Source: Bacteroidaceae bacterium (GTDB taxonomy: Bacteria; Bacteroidota; Bacteroidia; Bacteroidales; Bacteroidaceae). From it: DNA of 10,872 bases. The position numbers and the translations under genes were made by a program. The stretch covers positions 1-10,872 of the forward strand of contig JAFTTD010000164.1 in NCBI GenBank assembly GCA_017466965.1, in the 5' to 3' direction. The notes beneath the pieces are model-generated. The model saw only the letters and a list, made by a program, of their open reading frames with translations, searched no databases and was not told the origin of the DNA. Position 1 is the first letter of the stretch, and every line of letters begins with the position of its first letter. Of this stretch, positions 1 to 6,936 are shown in pieces.

Positions 1-1
1 A

Positions 2-508
2 AACAATATTGTAGAGAACAACGATCTTGACACATATAATTTCTCTTACGGTGCAGACTTCAGCGTATATATGCCGTGGGGTACAAGAATTGTAACAGAC
101 ATAGCCATGAACAGCAGACGCGGATATGCACAAAAAGAAATGAACACAAACGAGCTGATATGGAATGCACAAGTATCACACTCATTCCTTAAAGGCAACG
201 CACTAACTATCTCGCTCGAAGTGAACGACATTCTTGCAGAACAAAGTAACATCAGCAGAGTTGTTAACGCCATGATGAGCAGCGACTCACGCAACAACTC
301 GATTTACCAATACGGAATACTCCGTATAATATACAAGCTCAACATCTTTGGCGGAAAGAATTCATTCGGCCCTGGACAAGGCGGAAGAATGGGATTCGGA
401 CAAGGCGGATTCCCACCAGGCGGAATGATGGGTGGCAGATCAGCAAGAGGCGTCGGTGGTGCACCTGCAGGTGGACCAGGAAGAATGGGCGGAGGTGGTC
501 CAAGATAA
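2..508 (+). CDS. Outer-membrane beta-barrel protein (TonB-receptor-like), C-terminal part
   Basis: The frame is open from the left edge, so the N-terminus lies outside the window and about 168 residues are visible. The visible part alternates polar and hydrophobic residues with aromatic girdles (for example FSYGADFSVYMPWG, then LTISLEVNDILAEQ). This is the strand pattern of the C-terminal barrel of Bacteroidetes outer-membrane proteins of the TonB-dependent receptor / OMP_b-brl_3 type. The segment QYGILRIIYKLNIFGG looks like the last membrane strand. After it comes a 52-residue tail encoded from 350, about 46% Gly, rich in Arg, Met and Pro, with no acidic residues. Such a tail is unusual, because barrels normally end at an aromatic residue of the final strand. 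The tail DNA repeats GGACAAGGCGGA at 374 and 398. The substrate cannot be told from this fragment. The barrel call is fairly sure; the exact family is not. Confidence 0.75.
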   Translation, partial: NNIVENNDLDTYNFSYGADFSVYMPWGTRIVTDIAMNSRRGYAQKEMNTNELIWNAQVSHSFLKGNALTISLEVNDILAEQSNISRVVNAMMSSDSRNNSIYQYGILRIIYKLNIFGGKNSFGPGQGGRMGFGQGGFPPGGMMGGRSARGVGGAPAGGPGRMGGGGPR

Positions 509-562
509 CTATTGACACAAAATCCTTAGTCACATTTAGGCAAACATTTTGCTACTAATAAA

Positions 563-637
563 AAAAGCAACAACCGTTTTAGACGTTATTGTGTATCATA
601 AATCACAATAAAAAGTTCTAAAACGGTTGTTGCTTTT
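563..637. terminator. Long bipartite hairpin, bidirectional terminator
   Basis: There is a perfect 21-bp inverted repeat with arms 563-583 and 617-637. Inside it is a second perfect 8-bp stem, 586-593 with 604-611, closing a 10-nt loop. The arms begin with A-runs and end with T-runs, so both strands give a stem followed by U residues. It lies between the convergent outer-membrane protein gene (+) and rsmD (-), as expected for a shared intrinsic terminator. The 21-bp outer stem is longer than most intrinsic terminators. Confidence 0.85.
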
Positions 638-694
638 AAAAGATTAATTGCCACAAACTTATATTTCAACAGTCTTTTTCCTTATTTGATAGAA

Positions 695-1258
695 TCATGC
701 CTCAGCATCTTCATCTTCTATTTTCTGAAAGAAAGAGAAATGGACTGCGCCATATTTCCTCATGGCTACGAAATAGGGATATTTTGAAAAATCATTTGTC
801 TTCCCATGTTCAAGAACAAATACTCCATCGTCTGCAAGAATGTCAGCCTCAAATACTAAACGAGGAATATCTGCAAGGTTCTCCAAAGCGTATGGGGGAT
901 CAGCAAAGATAACGTCAAACTTGTCTGAACAACGCTGAACAAACTTGAATACATCAGAATTTACCGGAATCCACGCCTTGTCGTTTAGCTCTTTAGCCAC
1001 TTTATATAGAAACTTGCAATGCGAGAAATCCTTTTCTACAGAAACAACCTTACCACATCCTCGGGATACAAATTCCACACCAATACTTCCGGTTCCTGCA
1101 AACAAGTCTAATGCGGAAGGCGCAGAATCAAAATCCACATAATTATTATGCAATATATTGAATAGTCCCTCTTTTGCAAAATCCGTCGTAGGACGCGCCT
1201 TAAAGGTATGCGGAACATCAAAACGCCTATGTTTATACTTTCCTCCTATAATTCGCAT
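695..1258 (-). CDS. rsmD: 16S rRNA (guanine966-N2)-methyltransferase RsmD
   Basis: The protein has 187 residues, the usual length for RsmD. The family transfers a methyl group from S-adenosylmethionine to N2 of G966 (E. coli numbering) in 16S rRNA during assembly of the small ribosomal subunit. Visible motifs, in order: the N-terminal RIIGGKYKHRRF (residues 2-13), the RPTTDFAKEGLFNIL block (22-36) typical of RsmD, the SAM-binding motif I LDLFAGTGSIGVEF (50-63), an acidic residue after strand 2 (VEKD, 74-77), and catalytic motif IV DPPY (120-123). It is the last gene of a three-gene minus-strand operon, 59 bp after the DUF3822 gene, and is followed by the strong hairpin at 563-637. No Shine-Dalgarno is visible, which is normal in this phylum. 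The ATG at 1258 is chosen because the conserved N-terminal motif starts right after it. Confidence 0.95.
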   Translation of the reverse strand: MRIIGGKYKHRRFDVPHTFKARPTTDFAKEGLFNILHNNYVDFDSAPSALDLFAGTGSIGVEFVSRGCGKVVSVEKDFSHCKFLYKVAKELNDKAWIPVNSDVFKFVQRCSDKFDVIFADPPYALENLADIPRLVFEADILADDGVFVLEHGKTNDFSKYPYFVAMRKYGAVHFSFFQKIEDEDAEA

Positions 1259-1317
1259 AAAGCCTAAATTGAAAATTCACACTATAATTAAATCATCTGT
1301 TCTTTAAACTTCAGCCT

Positions 1318-2136
1318 TCAAAAGCCACAAACCAACAATGTTTGCAAATCATAAGGCATAAACGCATCGCCCTTTGTCAGCGTGTTGCGGAAATCATCTT
1401 TACGGTCAATAACAGACACATTCTTAAGGAAGAGCTGCATCTTTTCAGCTAAATCCTTGCGCTTGTCATTATCTGCTATTACATAAAGCGCATCATCAAT
1501 CTGATCCATCTCCAGTTGTTTCCACACATTCAGTATATAGAACTGGCAGTCTGTCGTTTCATTTACACAGAAAGTGTTTACGAACAACAATCTTCCTTGC
1601 TCAAAACAATAGATTGTCATTTCATTCTCGTGTATATAAGAGTACATTTTCTTATTTGATCCTAAGAGGCTTCTTTCGCCAAAGAACTCAATAAGAGTAC
1701 TCGCAGAGGCATAAAACCTTGCACGGGGAAAATCATCTAATATGAGCTGATATACATTCTTGTCAAGCCCGAATATGATTGCTATTCCAGAGCGTCTCAG
1801 CACATTGTAACTAACCTTTTTAGGCATTGATTTGGGAAAGACATAATTATATATGTCTTCCACTTCCTCATTCTTAAATGCCACCACAGGCACAGTTGTG
1901 AAGTTTGATGTTGAAACAATGACATTAACCCTTTGATAACTCTCCTTCAGCAATGGTTCTGTCTTGAGTGCCTCTTTCAGATTGGCCGCAAGCGAAATTG
2001 TTGGTTTCACCTTATACACCTTGTATTCAAAAGGCTCTGGCGAAGCCGGTGTATAAACACAAAAAGAAAGTCCATCCGCGCAGACACGAATGGACAAACT
2101 TTTATGTTGCTTTATATTATTTTCTGTTACCTGCAT
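1318..2136 (-). CDS. DUF3822 family protein
   Basis: The protein has 272 residues and is soluble, with no signal peptide or membrane helix. I recognise it as DUF3822, a Bacteroidetes family of unknown function, from the N-terminal SLSIRVCADGLSFCVY (about residues 13-28), its length, and its position next to rsmD. Visible features are a conserved-looking RRSGIAIIFGLDKNVYQLIL stretch mid-protein and a C-terminal MPYDLQTLLVCGF. The alternating strand/helix layout and the paired DGLSF-type and strand motifs recall actin-like (ASKHA) folds such as PilM/FtsA, but no nucleotide-binding motif can be confirmed by eye, so this is inference. It starts 6 bp after the stop of the membrane-anchored gene upstream, so the two are almost certainly co-transcribed and probably translationally coupled. 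rsmD follows 59 bp downstream. Confidence 0.82.
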   Translation of the reverse strand: MQVTENNIKQHKSLSIRVCADGLSFCVYTPASPEPFEYKVYKVKPTISLAANLKEALKTEPLLKESYQRVNVIVSTSNFTTVPVVAFKNEEVEDIYNYVFPKSMPKKVSYNVLRRSGIAIIFGLDKNVYQLILDDFPRARFYASASTLIEFFGERSLLGSNKKMYSYIHENEMTIYCFEQGRLLFVNTFCVNETTDCQFYILNVWKQLEMDQIDDALYVIADNDKRKDLAEKMQLFLKNVSVIDRKDDFRNTLTKGDAFMPYDLQTLLVCGF

Positions 2137-2142
2137 ACTAAG

Positions 2143-2832
2143 TTATTCCCAGTTTCCTGCCAACTTGTTATTAGGGTCTTCCAAGTCTCCTACACGAAGG
2201 CCATACCATTCACCCTTAGTCTGGTCAGCATTGTCTTCAAACAAATCAGCTCTGTTCTTGCCAAGCTTCTTAAGTTCAGACTTCAAACTTCTGATTCTCT
2301 TTTCAGGAACTCCGTACATGTAGTCTTCTATGTTTGCACGAACTTCAAGAAGGAGGTCAAATTCGTTTGAACGAAGGTTGAATGTTTCTTTCTTGCGAAG
2401 CTGGAAAATAGCTCCTTCTCTTCCTACTGGCACATATTTCAATGAATCAGGATTGCTTATACCGAGAGCTTCAGCCGCAGAAACCCAGATTGTATCACGC
2501 TTAATCAATCCTTCCTGTACAGCCTGTGCTTCTGTCATACCAGCTTCGAGCTGATCATCAGTAAGTTCACCTTCCTTAATAATCTTATCTATCGCGCGCT
2601 CGTTCTTAATCCAGTCAATCAAAGAGTCAATAGTTCCGCAATAATCTCCACGATGTGCGAACTTATACTTTTCTTCTGCTTCACGAATCTTCAAAAGATT
2701 TGCAATAACTTTCTGTTCACGTGAAGCTTTCTCTTCGTCAAAGACGATGTCACTGTAAATGCTGGAGAAGCATGCGTATGCAAGTCCGAGCACACATATT
2801 CCCAAAAGAATATTTACGATAATCTTTTTCAT
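2143..2832 (-). CDS. Membrane-anchored protein with pilin-like N-terminus, function unknown
   Basis: The protein has 229 residues. Residues about 4-24 form one hydrophobic N-terminal helix after MKK, either a membrane anchor or an uncleaved signal. The cysteine at 21 follows AYA, a poor lipobox, so a lipoprotein is possible but unlikely. An amphipathic helix then leads into KIREAEEKYKFAHRGDYCG (about 48-66), which has the shape of the type II pseudopilin / type IV pilin stem (x-R-x-A-x-x-x-Y...G-x-Y). The C-terminus ends in GLRVGDLEDPNNKLAGNWE, which I believe is a conserved ending of this Bacteroidetes family. No prepilin peptidase site (G followed by F-T-L-x-E) is visible. It is the first gene of the operon with the DUF3822 gene (6-bp gap) and rsmD, with a promoter box at 2874-2881. 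The ectodomain is expected in the periplasm. Function unknown. Confidence 0.85.
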   Translation of the reverse strand: MKKIIVNILLGICVLGLAYACFSSIYSDIVFDEEKASREQKVIANLLKIREAEEKYKFAHRGDYCGTIDSLIDWIKNERAIDKIIKEGELTDDQLEAGMTEAQAVQEGLIKRDTIWVSAAEALGISNPDSLKYVPVGREGAIFQLRKKETFNLRSNEFDLLLEVRANIEDYMYGVPEKRIRSLKSELKKLGKNRADLFEDNADQTKGEWYGLRVGDLEDPNNKLAGNWE

Positions 2833-2873
2833 AATATTGTTTTATTATTTTTTATTTTGTTATATTCGTGTCG

Positions 2874-2881
2874 CAAAAATA
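2874..2881 (-). promoter_or_regulatory. Bacteroidetes -7 box for the pilin-like/DUF3822/rsmD operon
   Basis: Read on the minus strand this is TATTTTTG, an exact match to TAnnTTTG. It lies 42 bp upstream of the ATG at 2832, giving a leader of roughly 35 nt. No good TTTG (-33) box was found at the usual 19-21 nt spacing. The intergenic region is A/T-rich, so a chance match is possible. The divergent helicase gene has only a weaker plus-strand candidate, TTATTTTG at 2852-2859. Confidence 0.5.
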
Positions 2882-2932
2882 ACGAATAAAAATGAAACTC
2901 AGTTATCAGAACCAAGTTTTTTTATAAAAATA

Positions 2933-4417
2933 ATGATTATAGACTACCTAAAAGAACTGATTTTGCAAAATTTCGGCTTTTCTCCCACAAAAGAGCAAGG
3001 AAAAGTTGTTGATTCACTGTGCGAATTCATCTTGTCAAAAAACCAAGATGGCGTGTTTGTTCTGAGGGGATTTGCAGGAACAGGAAAGACATCATTGGTA
3101 GGTGCACTTGTGAAGACAATGGAACAGTTGCAGCGCAATTGCGTTTTGATGGCACCCACCGGACGAGCCGCAAAAGTTTTCGCACTCTATTCCGACCATC
3201 CTGCCTACACTATTCACAAAAGAATTTACAGACAGAAATCCATAGACAAAGACTCTATATTCTCATTAAATTTCAACATGATGAAGAATGTGCTCTTTAT
3301 AGCAGACGAGGCTTCAATGATTTCAAACGAAGGTCTGTCAGGCTCCATCTATGGAACGGGGAGACTTCTTGACGACCTTATTCATTTTGTTTATGGTGGA
3401 CAGGGGTGCAGACTCATACTCATTGGCGACACTGCGCAGCTCCCGCCTGTAGGAGAAGGTGAAAGTCCTGCACTCAACCCCATGAACCTGGAGGGTTTCG
3501 GTCTGAATGTCACCTGCCACACTCTGACTGAAGTTATACGTCAGAAAGAAGAATCAGGAATACTATGGAACGCTACAAGGTTAAGAAGAATGATTGAAAG
3601 TGAAGACATTTTCGCTCTCCCTAAAATCAGATTTGAAGGATTTGCCGACGTTCACAACATATCGGGTAATGAACTTATTGAAACCATAAGCAACAGCTAC
3701 AGCCGCGATGGCATTGACGAGACCATGATTGTGTGCAGATCTAACAAACGCGCCCATATATACAACAATGGTATCAGAAATCAGATTTTATGGAAAGAAG
3801 AGGAACTTTCAACGGGCGACATACTGATGATTGCAAAAAACAACTACTATTGGAGCGAAATAGAGAATTCCGCAAAAACCGAAAACAGCAATGAAAAGAA
3901 TGAGGGACAAGCTGACAAGGAAGACTTCACGATAGACTTCATAGCAAACGGAGATACAGCCGTTGTTGAGCGCATCAGAAACATCCGCGAACTATACGGA
4001 TTCAGATTTGCAGACTGTCTGCTCAGGTTTCCTGATTACAAAGACTATGAAATGGAAACGACCGTACTTCTTGACACTTTGCATGCTGAGGCTCCGGCAC
4101 TGACATACGAGCAAAATGAAAAACTCTACAATTCGGTAATGGAAGACTACATGGACATTCCAAACAAGAAAGACCGGCTGAAAGCTCTGAAGAATGACCC
4201 ATATTACAATGCTCTGCAAATCAAATACGCATATGCCGTCACTTGCCACAAGGCTCAGGGAGGACAGTGGGAGAATGTGTTTATAGACCAGGGATACATG
4301 ACAGAGGACATGCTTGGCCCAGATTATTTCCGATGGCTTTACACTGCTTTCACACGCGCAAAAAAGCAAGTATTCCTTGTTAACTGGAAAGAGGAGCAGA
4401 CTTTAAGGAATGAATAA
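2933..4417 (+). CDS. RecD2/Dda-like superfamily 1 DNA helicase
   Basis: The protein has 494 residues from the ATG at 2933. This start is chosen because the longer open frame upstream has no fitting domain, overlaps the divergent operon's first gene, and would use up the whole intergenic region. Motifs of an SF1B 5'-3' helicase appear in order: Q-motif-like FSPTKEQ (16-22), Walker A GFAGTGKT (46-53), Ia MAPTGRAAK (73-81), Walker B with DE at 125-126, III LIGDTAQLPPVGEG (163-176), IV EVIRQ (200-204), a V-like block VTCHKAQGGQWENVFID (436-452), and VI YTAFTRAKKQVFLV (470-483). The role is ATP-driven DNA unwinding in repair, recombination or fork restart. It lacks the long N-terminal extension of RecD2 and no recB or recC is nearby, so a stand-alone Dda/RecD2-like enzyme fits best. 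Residues about 309-332 form a polar, Lys/Glu/Asn-rich insert before the FIANGDTAVV block, probably a flexible linker. Confidence 0.93.
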   Translation: MIIDYLKELILQNFGFSPTKEQGKVVDSLCEFILSKNQDGVFVLRGFAGTGKTSLVGALVKTMEQLQRNCVLMAPTGRAAKVFALYSDHPAYTIHKRIYRQKSIDKDSIFSLNFNMMKNVLFIADEASMISNEGLSGSIYGTGRLLDDLIHFVYGGQGCRLILIGDTAQLPPVGEGESPALNPMNLEGFGLNVTCHTLTEVIRQKEESGILWNATRLRRMIESEDIFALPKIRFEGFADVHNISGNELIETISNSYSRDGIDETMIVCRSNKRAHIYNNGIRNQILWKEEELSTGDILMIAKNNYYWSEIENSAKTENSNEKNEGQADKEDFTIDFIANGDTAVVERIRNIRELYGFRFADCLLRFPDYKDYEMETTVLLDTLHAEAPALTYEQNEKLYNSVMEDYMDIPNKKDRLKALKNDPYYNALQIKYAYAVTCHKAQGGQWENVFIDQGYMTEDMLGPDYFRWLYTAFTRAKKQVFLVNWKEEQTLRNE

Positions 4418-4452
4418 AGGACGTCTGGCAAGTTAAATTCATGCTACATAAA

Positions 4453-4520
4453 ACAAGAACGCAGGCTCATTCTATTACAAACGAGCCTGCGTTTAAATAT
4501 TAATGAGCCTGCGTTCTTGT
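4453..4520. terminator. Three-arm hairpin, bidirectional terminator
   Basis: There is a perfect 19-bp inverted repeat, arms 4453-4471 and 4502-4520. Inside its loop lies a second copy of the right arm's core, GAGCCTGCGTT at 4483-4493 (the first copy is at 4505-4515). The left arm (AACGCAGGCTC, 4458-4468) can therefore pair with either copy, giving two mutually exclusive hairpins. On the plus strand the short form is followed by TTTAAATATT. On the minus strand the long form is followed by TTTTATG. It sits between the convergent helicase and manA genes. Confidence 0.75.
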
Positions 4521-4521
4521 C

Positions 4522-4546
4522 AAAAGTCACTTCAACAAGTGATTTT
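4522..4546. terminator. Small hairpin with A/T flanks
   Basis: TCACTT (4527-4532) pairs with AAGTGA (4537-4542) around a CAAC loop. It is extended by AAAA/TTTT with one bulged G, and on the plus strand is followed by TTTTCTTATT. It could be a back-up terminator for the helicase transcript. Confidence 0.5.
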
Positions 4547-4569
4547 CTTATTAAATGAAACGAAAAGAA

Positions 4570-4610
4570 TGTTCACATTTAGAAGAACACGTTTTTGACG
4601 TGAATGAACA
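4570..4610 (-). terminator. Weak hairpin just after manA
   Basis: On the minus strand an outer TGTTCA/TGAACA pair encloses a 5-bp CACGT/ACGTG stem with a 5-nt loop. It starts 4 nt past the manA stop and is followed by ATTCTTTTCGTTT. The internal loop is lopsided, so this is only a possible terminator or RNA 3'-end stabiliser for manA. Confidence 0.35.
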
Positions 4611-4613
4611 TAC

Positions 4614-5651
4614 TTACTTGTTGATATTCTTGTTGTCAATATAGACTTCAAGCAACTGTGAAGTTCCGCCCGGATTGTCAGGCACAAGGTTTATGTCAGC
4701 GCAAGAGGCTGGAATCAAGCAGCTATGCCCTTCATGAAGTCGTATGCTTTTCACTTTCGGCATTTCGCCGTTAAATCCTCTTGACGAACAAACGTCTATT
4801 CTCATGTCGCCCTTCAGGCACATATACACGATGAAGGTGTCATATTTATACAGTTTTCTGTGGAAAGTGCGGGTGATGTTATGAACCTTCACTGTGAAAT
4901 ACGGACTCTCAGCCAACGCTACCGGCTTGTTTACCTTGTTCTCGTAGTCTGTCTTGTAGCAGTCATAAACGGTATAATCTATCGCATCCTTAGCAAGATC
5001 CGTATGTAGTTGGCGCGGTTTACCATCAAGCCCGGGACGGTTATAGTCAAAAATCCTGTATGTTATGTCGCTGCTCTCCTGCACTTCGGCAATGAGCAGT
5101 CCGCCACAAATGGCGTGAACGCGTCCGGCAGGGATGAAGAAAGTGTCTCCCTTGTGCACTTCCGCCGAATGGAGCACATCGCATATAGAACCGTCCTCCA
5201 CTCTCTTCTCGTATTCGTACTTTGAAATCTGCGACTTGAATCCGGAATAAAGGCGTGAGCCTTCCTTTGCATCAACGACATACCACATCTCAGTCTTGCC
5301 CATACTGTCGTGTCTCTCACGCGCCAATTTGTCGTCTGGATGCACCTGTATTGACAAATCTTGCGCTGCGTCAATCAACTTTATCAGCAAAGGGAATTTT
5401 GCGCCGTATGTTTCAACAGACTTGTTTCCAAGCAGCAGAGATCCATATTCAGATACAATATCAGTCAAAAGTCGTCCTGTAAAGGGTCCATTGCCAACAA
5501 CTGACTCTTTTCCAGGGACAGCACTGACTTCCCAGCTTTCGCCTATCGGTTTTTCGTCGGGTTGCAGTCCCTTCATCGGCTTCAGTCTGTTTCCGCCCCA
5601 AACAGTTTCAAGGAAATTCTGTTCAAAGAGCATCGGATATAAACATTCCAT
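4614..5651 (-). CDS. manA: Mannose-6-phosphate isomerase, class I
   Basis: The protein has 345 residues, a short-form type I phosphomannose isomerase. It interconverts mannose 6-phosphate and fructose 6-phosphate in the cytoplasm, linking mannose use and GDP-mannose supply to glycolysis. It is a zinc-dependent cupin enzyme. The likely zinc ligands are Q102 and H104 in LSIQVHPDD (99-107), E121 in GKTEMWYV (118-125), and H179 in PAGRVHAICGG (174-184). The active-site arginine region is DITYRIFDYNRPG (195-207). The N-terminal FLETVWGG (13-20) is also typical. The ATG at 5651 is preferred to Met7 because family members usually start a few residues before a YPxxF motif, here YPMLF. It lies 54 bp downstream of the methyltransferase gene on the same strand and has its own promoter-like box, so transcription can be independent. 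Three hairpins follow its end. Confidence 0.95.
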   Translation of the reverse strand: MECLYPMLFEQNFLETVWGGNRLKPMKGLQPDEKPIGESWEVSAVPGKESVVGNGPFTGRLLTDIVSEYGSLLLGNKSVETYGAKFPLLIKLIDAAQDLSIQVHPDDKLARERHDSMGKTEMWYVVDAKEGSRLYSGFKSQISKYEYEKRVEDGSICDVLHSAEVHKGDTFFIPAGRVHAICGGLLIAEVQESSDITYRIFDYNRPGLDGKPRQLHTDLAKDAIDYTVYDCYKTDYENKVNKPVALAESPYFTVKVHNITRTFHRKLYKYDTFIVYMCLKGDMRIDVCSSRGFNGEMPKVKSIRLHEGHSCLIPASCADINLVPDNPGGTSQLLEVYIDNKNINK

Positions 5652-5687
5652 AACAAAAATTTTTTTATATTTATTCCTTTCACTTCA

Positions 5688-5695
5688 CAAATATA
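5688..5695 (-). promoter_or_regulatory. Bacteroidetes -7 box for manA
   Basis: On the minus strand this is TATATTTG, an exact TAnnTTTG match, 36 bp upstream of the manA ATG and within the 54-bp gap after the methyltransferase gene. A TTTG at 5724-5721 lies 25 nt further upstream, longer than the usual 19-21 nt, so the -33 box is uncertain. It would overlap the 3' end of the methyltransferase gene. Confidence 0.55.
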
Positions 5696-5705
5696 TATCT
5701 TTTTT

Positions 5706-6776
5706 TCAAGACTTATCTAACAAAAAAAGATATTCTTTGTTTTTGTCATCCTTTGCAGCCCAGTCGTTAGTCCACTTCATTTGTGCCATCACATTCTTCT
5801 TGTAATCAATTTCAACAGTCCTCAACAACTTTCCCGAGTCATTAAGAATGTCAATTAGCTCCTGCTTTGTAGCCCTACCTCCCGAACTGTATGAAAGCAT
5901 AATGTAACGAGCGTCTGCATCTCTTACAAGGCGCTCTATGGCGTTCATAGCAATATGCCTGCCCGAAGAATCCTTTCTGAATTCCTCAAACACGGAAGTT
6001 GCAACTTCATCCCTTGTGTCCTCACGCCTGTTGGCCTTGCCGAACACTGATGGTCTGTCATTCTTCACAACAGTTGTCCACAAATGGTAATAACTTGAAT
6101 ATCGAACTCTTGAGGGAGGCATCTTTTCATTGTTCGAACCATAAGGAGGGTCAAAGTAAGCGAGGTCGAAACTACGTTCTCTTATAGCATCGAACACATC
6201 TTCCCTGAGAATGTGCGCCTTTGCCTTTTTAGGCAAGATGAGACGGGGTACTTCAAGCTTCATGTCGTTATAAGCTCGGGGAGCCCATTTTGACAAATAT
6301 GAAACATGGTGTCCGAGAGTGCTGTCCACAGAGTCGAGAGCAAGAATCAGGCTTGTGAGCAACACGCTCTTGTCTATGTCGTCCACTCCCATACGGTCTA
6401 TTTCTTCCCTTATTGCATCAAGCCTCCTGGTGTTCTTCTTCTGAAACGGGCGCTTCTCGTCCGCCTCGTCACCGCCATAATTCTCTGTAAACCATCCGTC
6501 TTTACCTTCCAACGAGTTGAGAAAATCAATCATCTCCTGATAATACCTTTTGGGTCTGTCTGCCAACAGATAGCATTTGCCAAAAACCTCTGACCATGCC
6601 GAAACATCGTTGGACGTAACTTCATAACCTAACGTATGGAATGCCTGCGACACCCTTGTTGTGCCCGCAAAACCATCAATGACGGTACGGACATCCTTCA
6701 GCATCTCTACCTCTTTTAATATATAAGGTATGAGCTTCTGTTTTGAGCCAGCATACTTGACGCCTTGTGTATTCAT
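5706..6776 (-). CDS. D12-class adenine-N6 DNA methyltransferase, orphan
   Basis: The protein has 356 residues. It shows the alpha-class order of the Dam/MethyltransfD12 family: motif X KYAGSKQKL (7-15), SAM-binding motif I DGFAGTTRVSQAF (34-46), and catalytic motif IV FDPPYG (208-213). The predicted role is S-adenosylmethionine-dependent N6-adenine methylation of a specific DNA sequence. A region between motif I and DPPY (about 60-200), including WFTENYGGDEADEKRP, would carry target recognition, but the recognition sequence cannot be read from it. No restriction endonuclase gene is adjacent: the neighbours are alaS and manA, and all nearby coding space is accounted for. It therefore appears to be a solitary methyltransferase, or its partner was lost or lies elsewhere. 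It is 261 bp downstream of alaS, separated by a terminator and by repeats that begin 18 bp upstream of its ATG. No TAnnTTTG box was found upstream. Confidence 0.9.
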   Translation of the reverse strand: MNTQGVKYAGSKQKLIPYILKEVEMLKDVRTVIDGFAGTTRVSQAFHTLGYEVTSNDVSAWSEVFGKCYLLADRPKRYYQEMIDFLNSLEGKDGWFTENYGGDEADEKRPFQKKNTRRLDAIREEIDRMGVDDIDKSVLLTSLILALDSVDSTLGHHVSYLSKWAPRAYNDMKLEVPRLILPKKAKAHILREDVFDAIRERSFDLAYFDPPYGSNNEKMPPSRVRYSSYYHLWTTVVKNDRPSVFGKANRREDTRDEVATSVFEEFRKDSSGRHIAMNAIERLVRDADARYIMLSYSSGGRATKQELIDILNDSGKLLRTVEIDYKKNVMAQMKWTNDWAAKDDKNKEYLFLLDKS

Positions 6777-6793
6777 GGAGAGTGAGGATAATT

Positions 6794-6864
6794 ATGAATT
6801 AGGAATTATAAATTATGAATTATGAATTATGAGTTATGAAGTTCAGAAGTTCAGGAGTTCAGAA
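6794..6864. repeat. Degenerate heptamer-to-octamer tandem array
   Basis: There are six consecutive 7-bp units based on ATGAATT: 6794, 6801 (AGGAATT), 6808 (ATAAATT), 6815, 6822 and 6829 (ATGAGTT). They run into 8-bp units ATGAAGTT (6836), CAGAAGTT (6844) and CAGGAGTT (6852), and end in CAGAA. The block lies 18-88 bp upstream of the methyltransferase start. Short A/T-rich repeats of this kind seem common between genes in Bacteroidales. Any promoter or leader of the methyltransferase must run through or beside it. Confidence 0.8.
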
Positions 6865-6887
6865 AGCGCCAATGGGTGTTTTCAGTG

Positions 6888-6925
6888 CGAACTTAAAAAC
6901 TCAAAAACTTACGAACTTAAAAACT
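6888..6925. repeat. 14-bp direct repeat
   Basis: CGAACTTAAAAACT occurs at 6888-6901 and 6912-6925. The spacer (6902-6911) holds a partial third copy, CAAAAACTTA. The unit resembles the CTTAAAAACTTAA filler around it, so slippage is a simple origin. No function is evident. Confidence 0.65.
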
Positions 6926-6936
6926 TAAGTTGAGAG

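Noticed and set aside
1933..2370. Plus-strand open frames across the DUF3822 and pilin-like genes
   Set aside because: They are antisense to two well-supported genes, Phe/Leu/Ser-rich, and without a recognisable domain.
2759..2932. N-terminal extension of the helicase frame
   Set aside because: It overlaps the divergent pilin-like gene, is hydrophobic by accident of A/T-rich DNA, and would place the start inside another gene. The ATG at 2933 directly precedes the helicase domain.
5706..6776. Complete restriction-modification system
   Set aside because: Only the methyltransferase is present. The flanking genes are manA and alaS and the remaining gaps are too short for an endonuclease.
6794..6925. 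CRISPR array
   Set aside because: Units are 7, 8 or 14 bp with no regular 25-40 bp spacers and no cas genes nearby. It is a simple-sequence repeat region.
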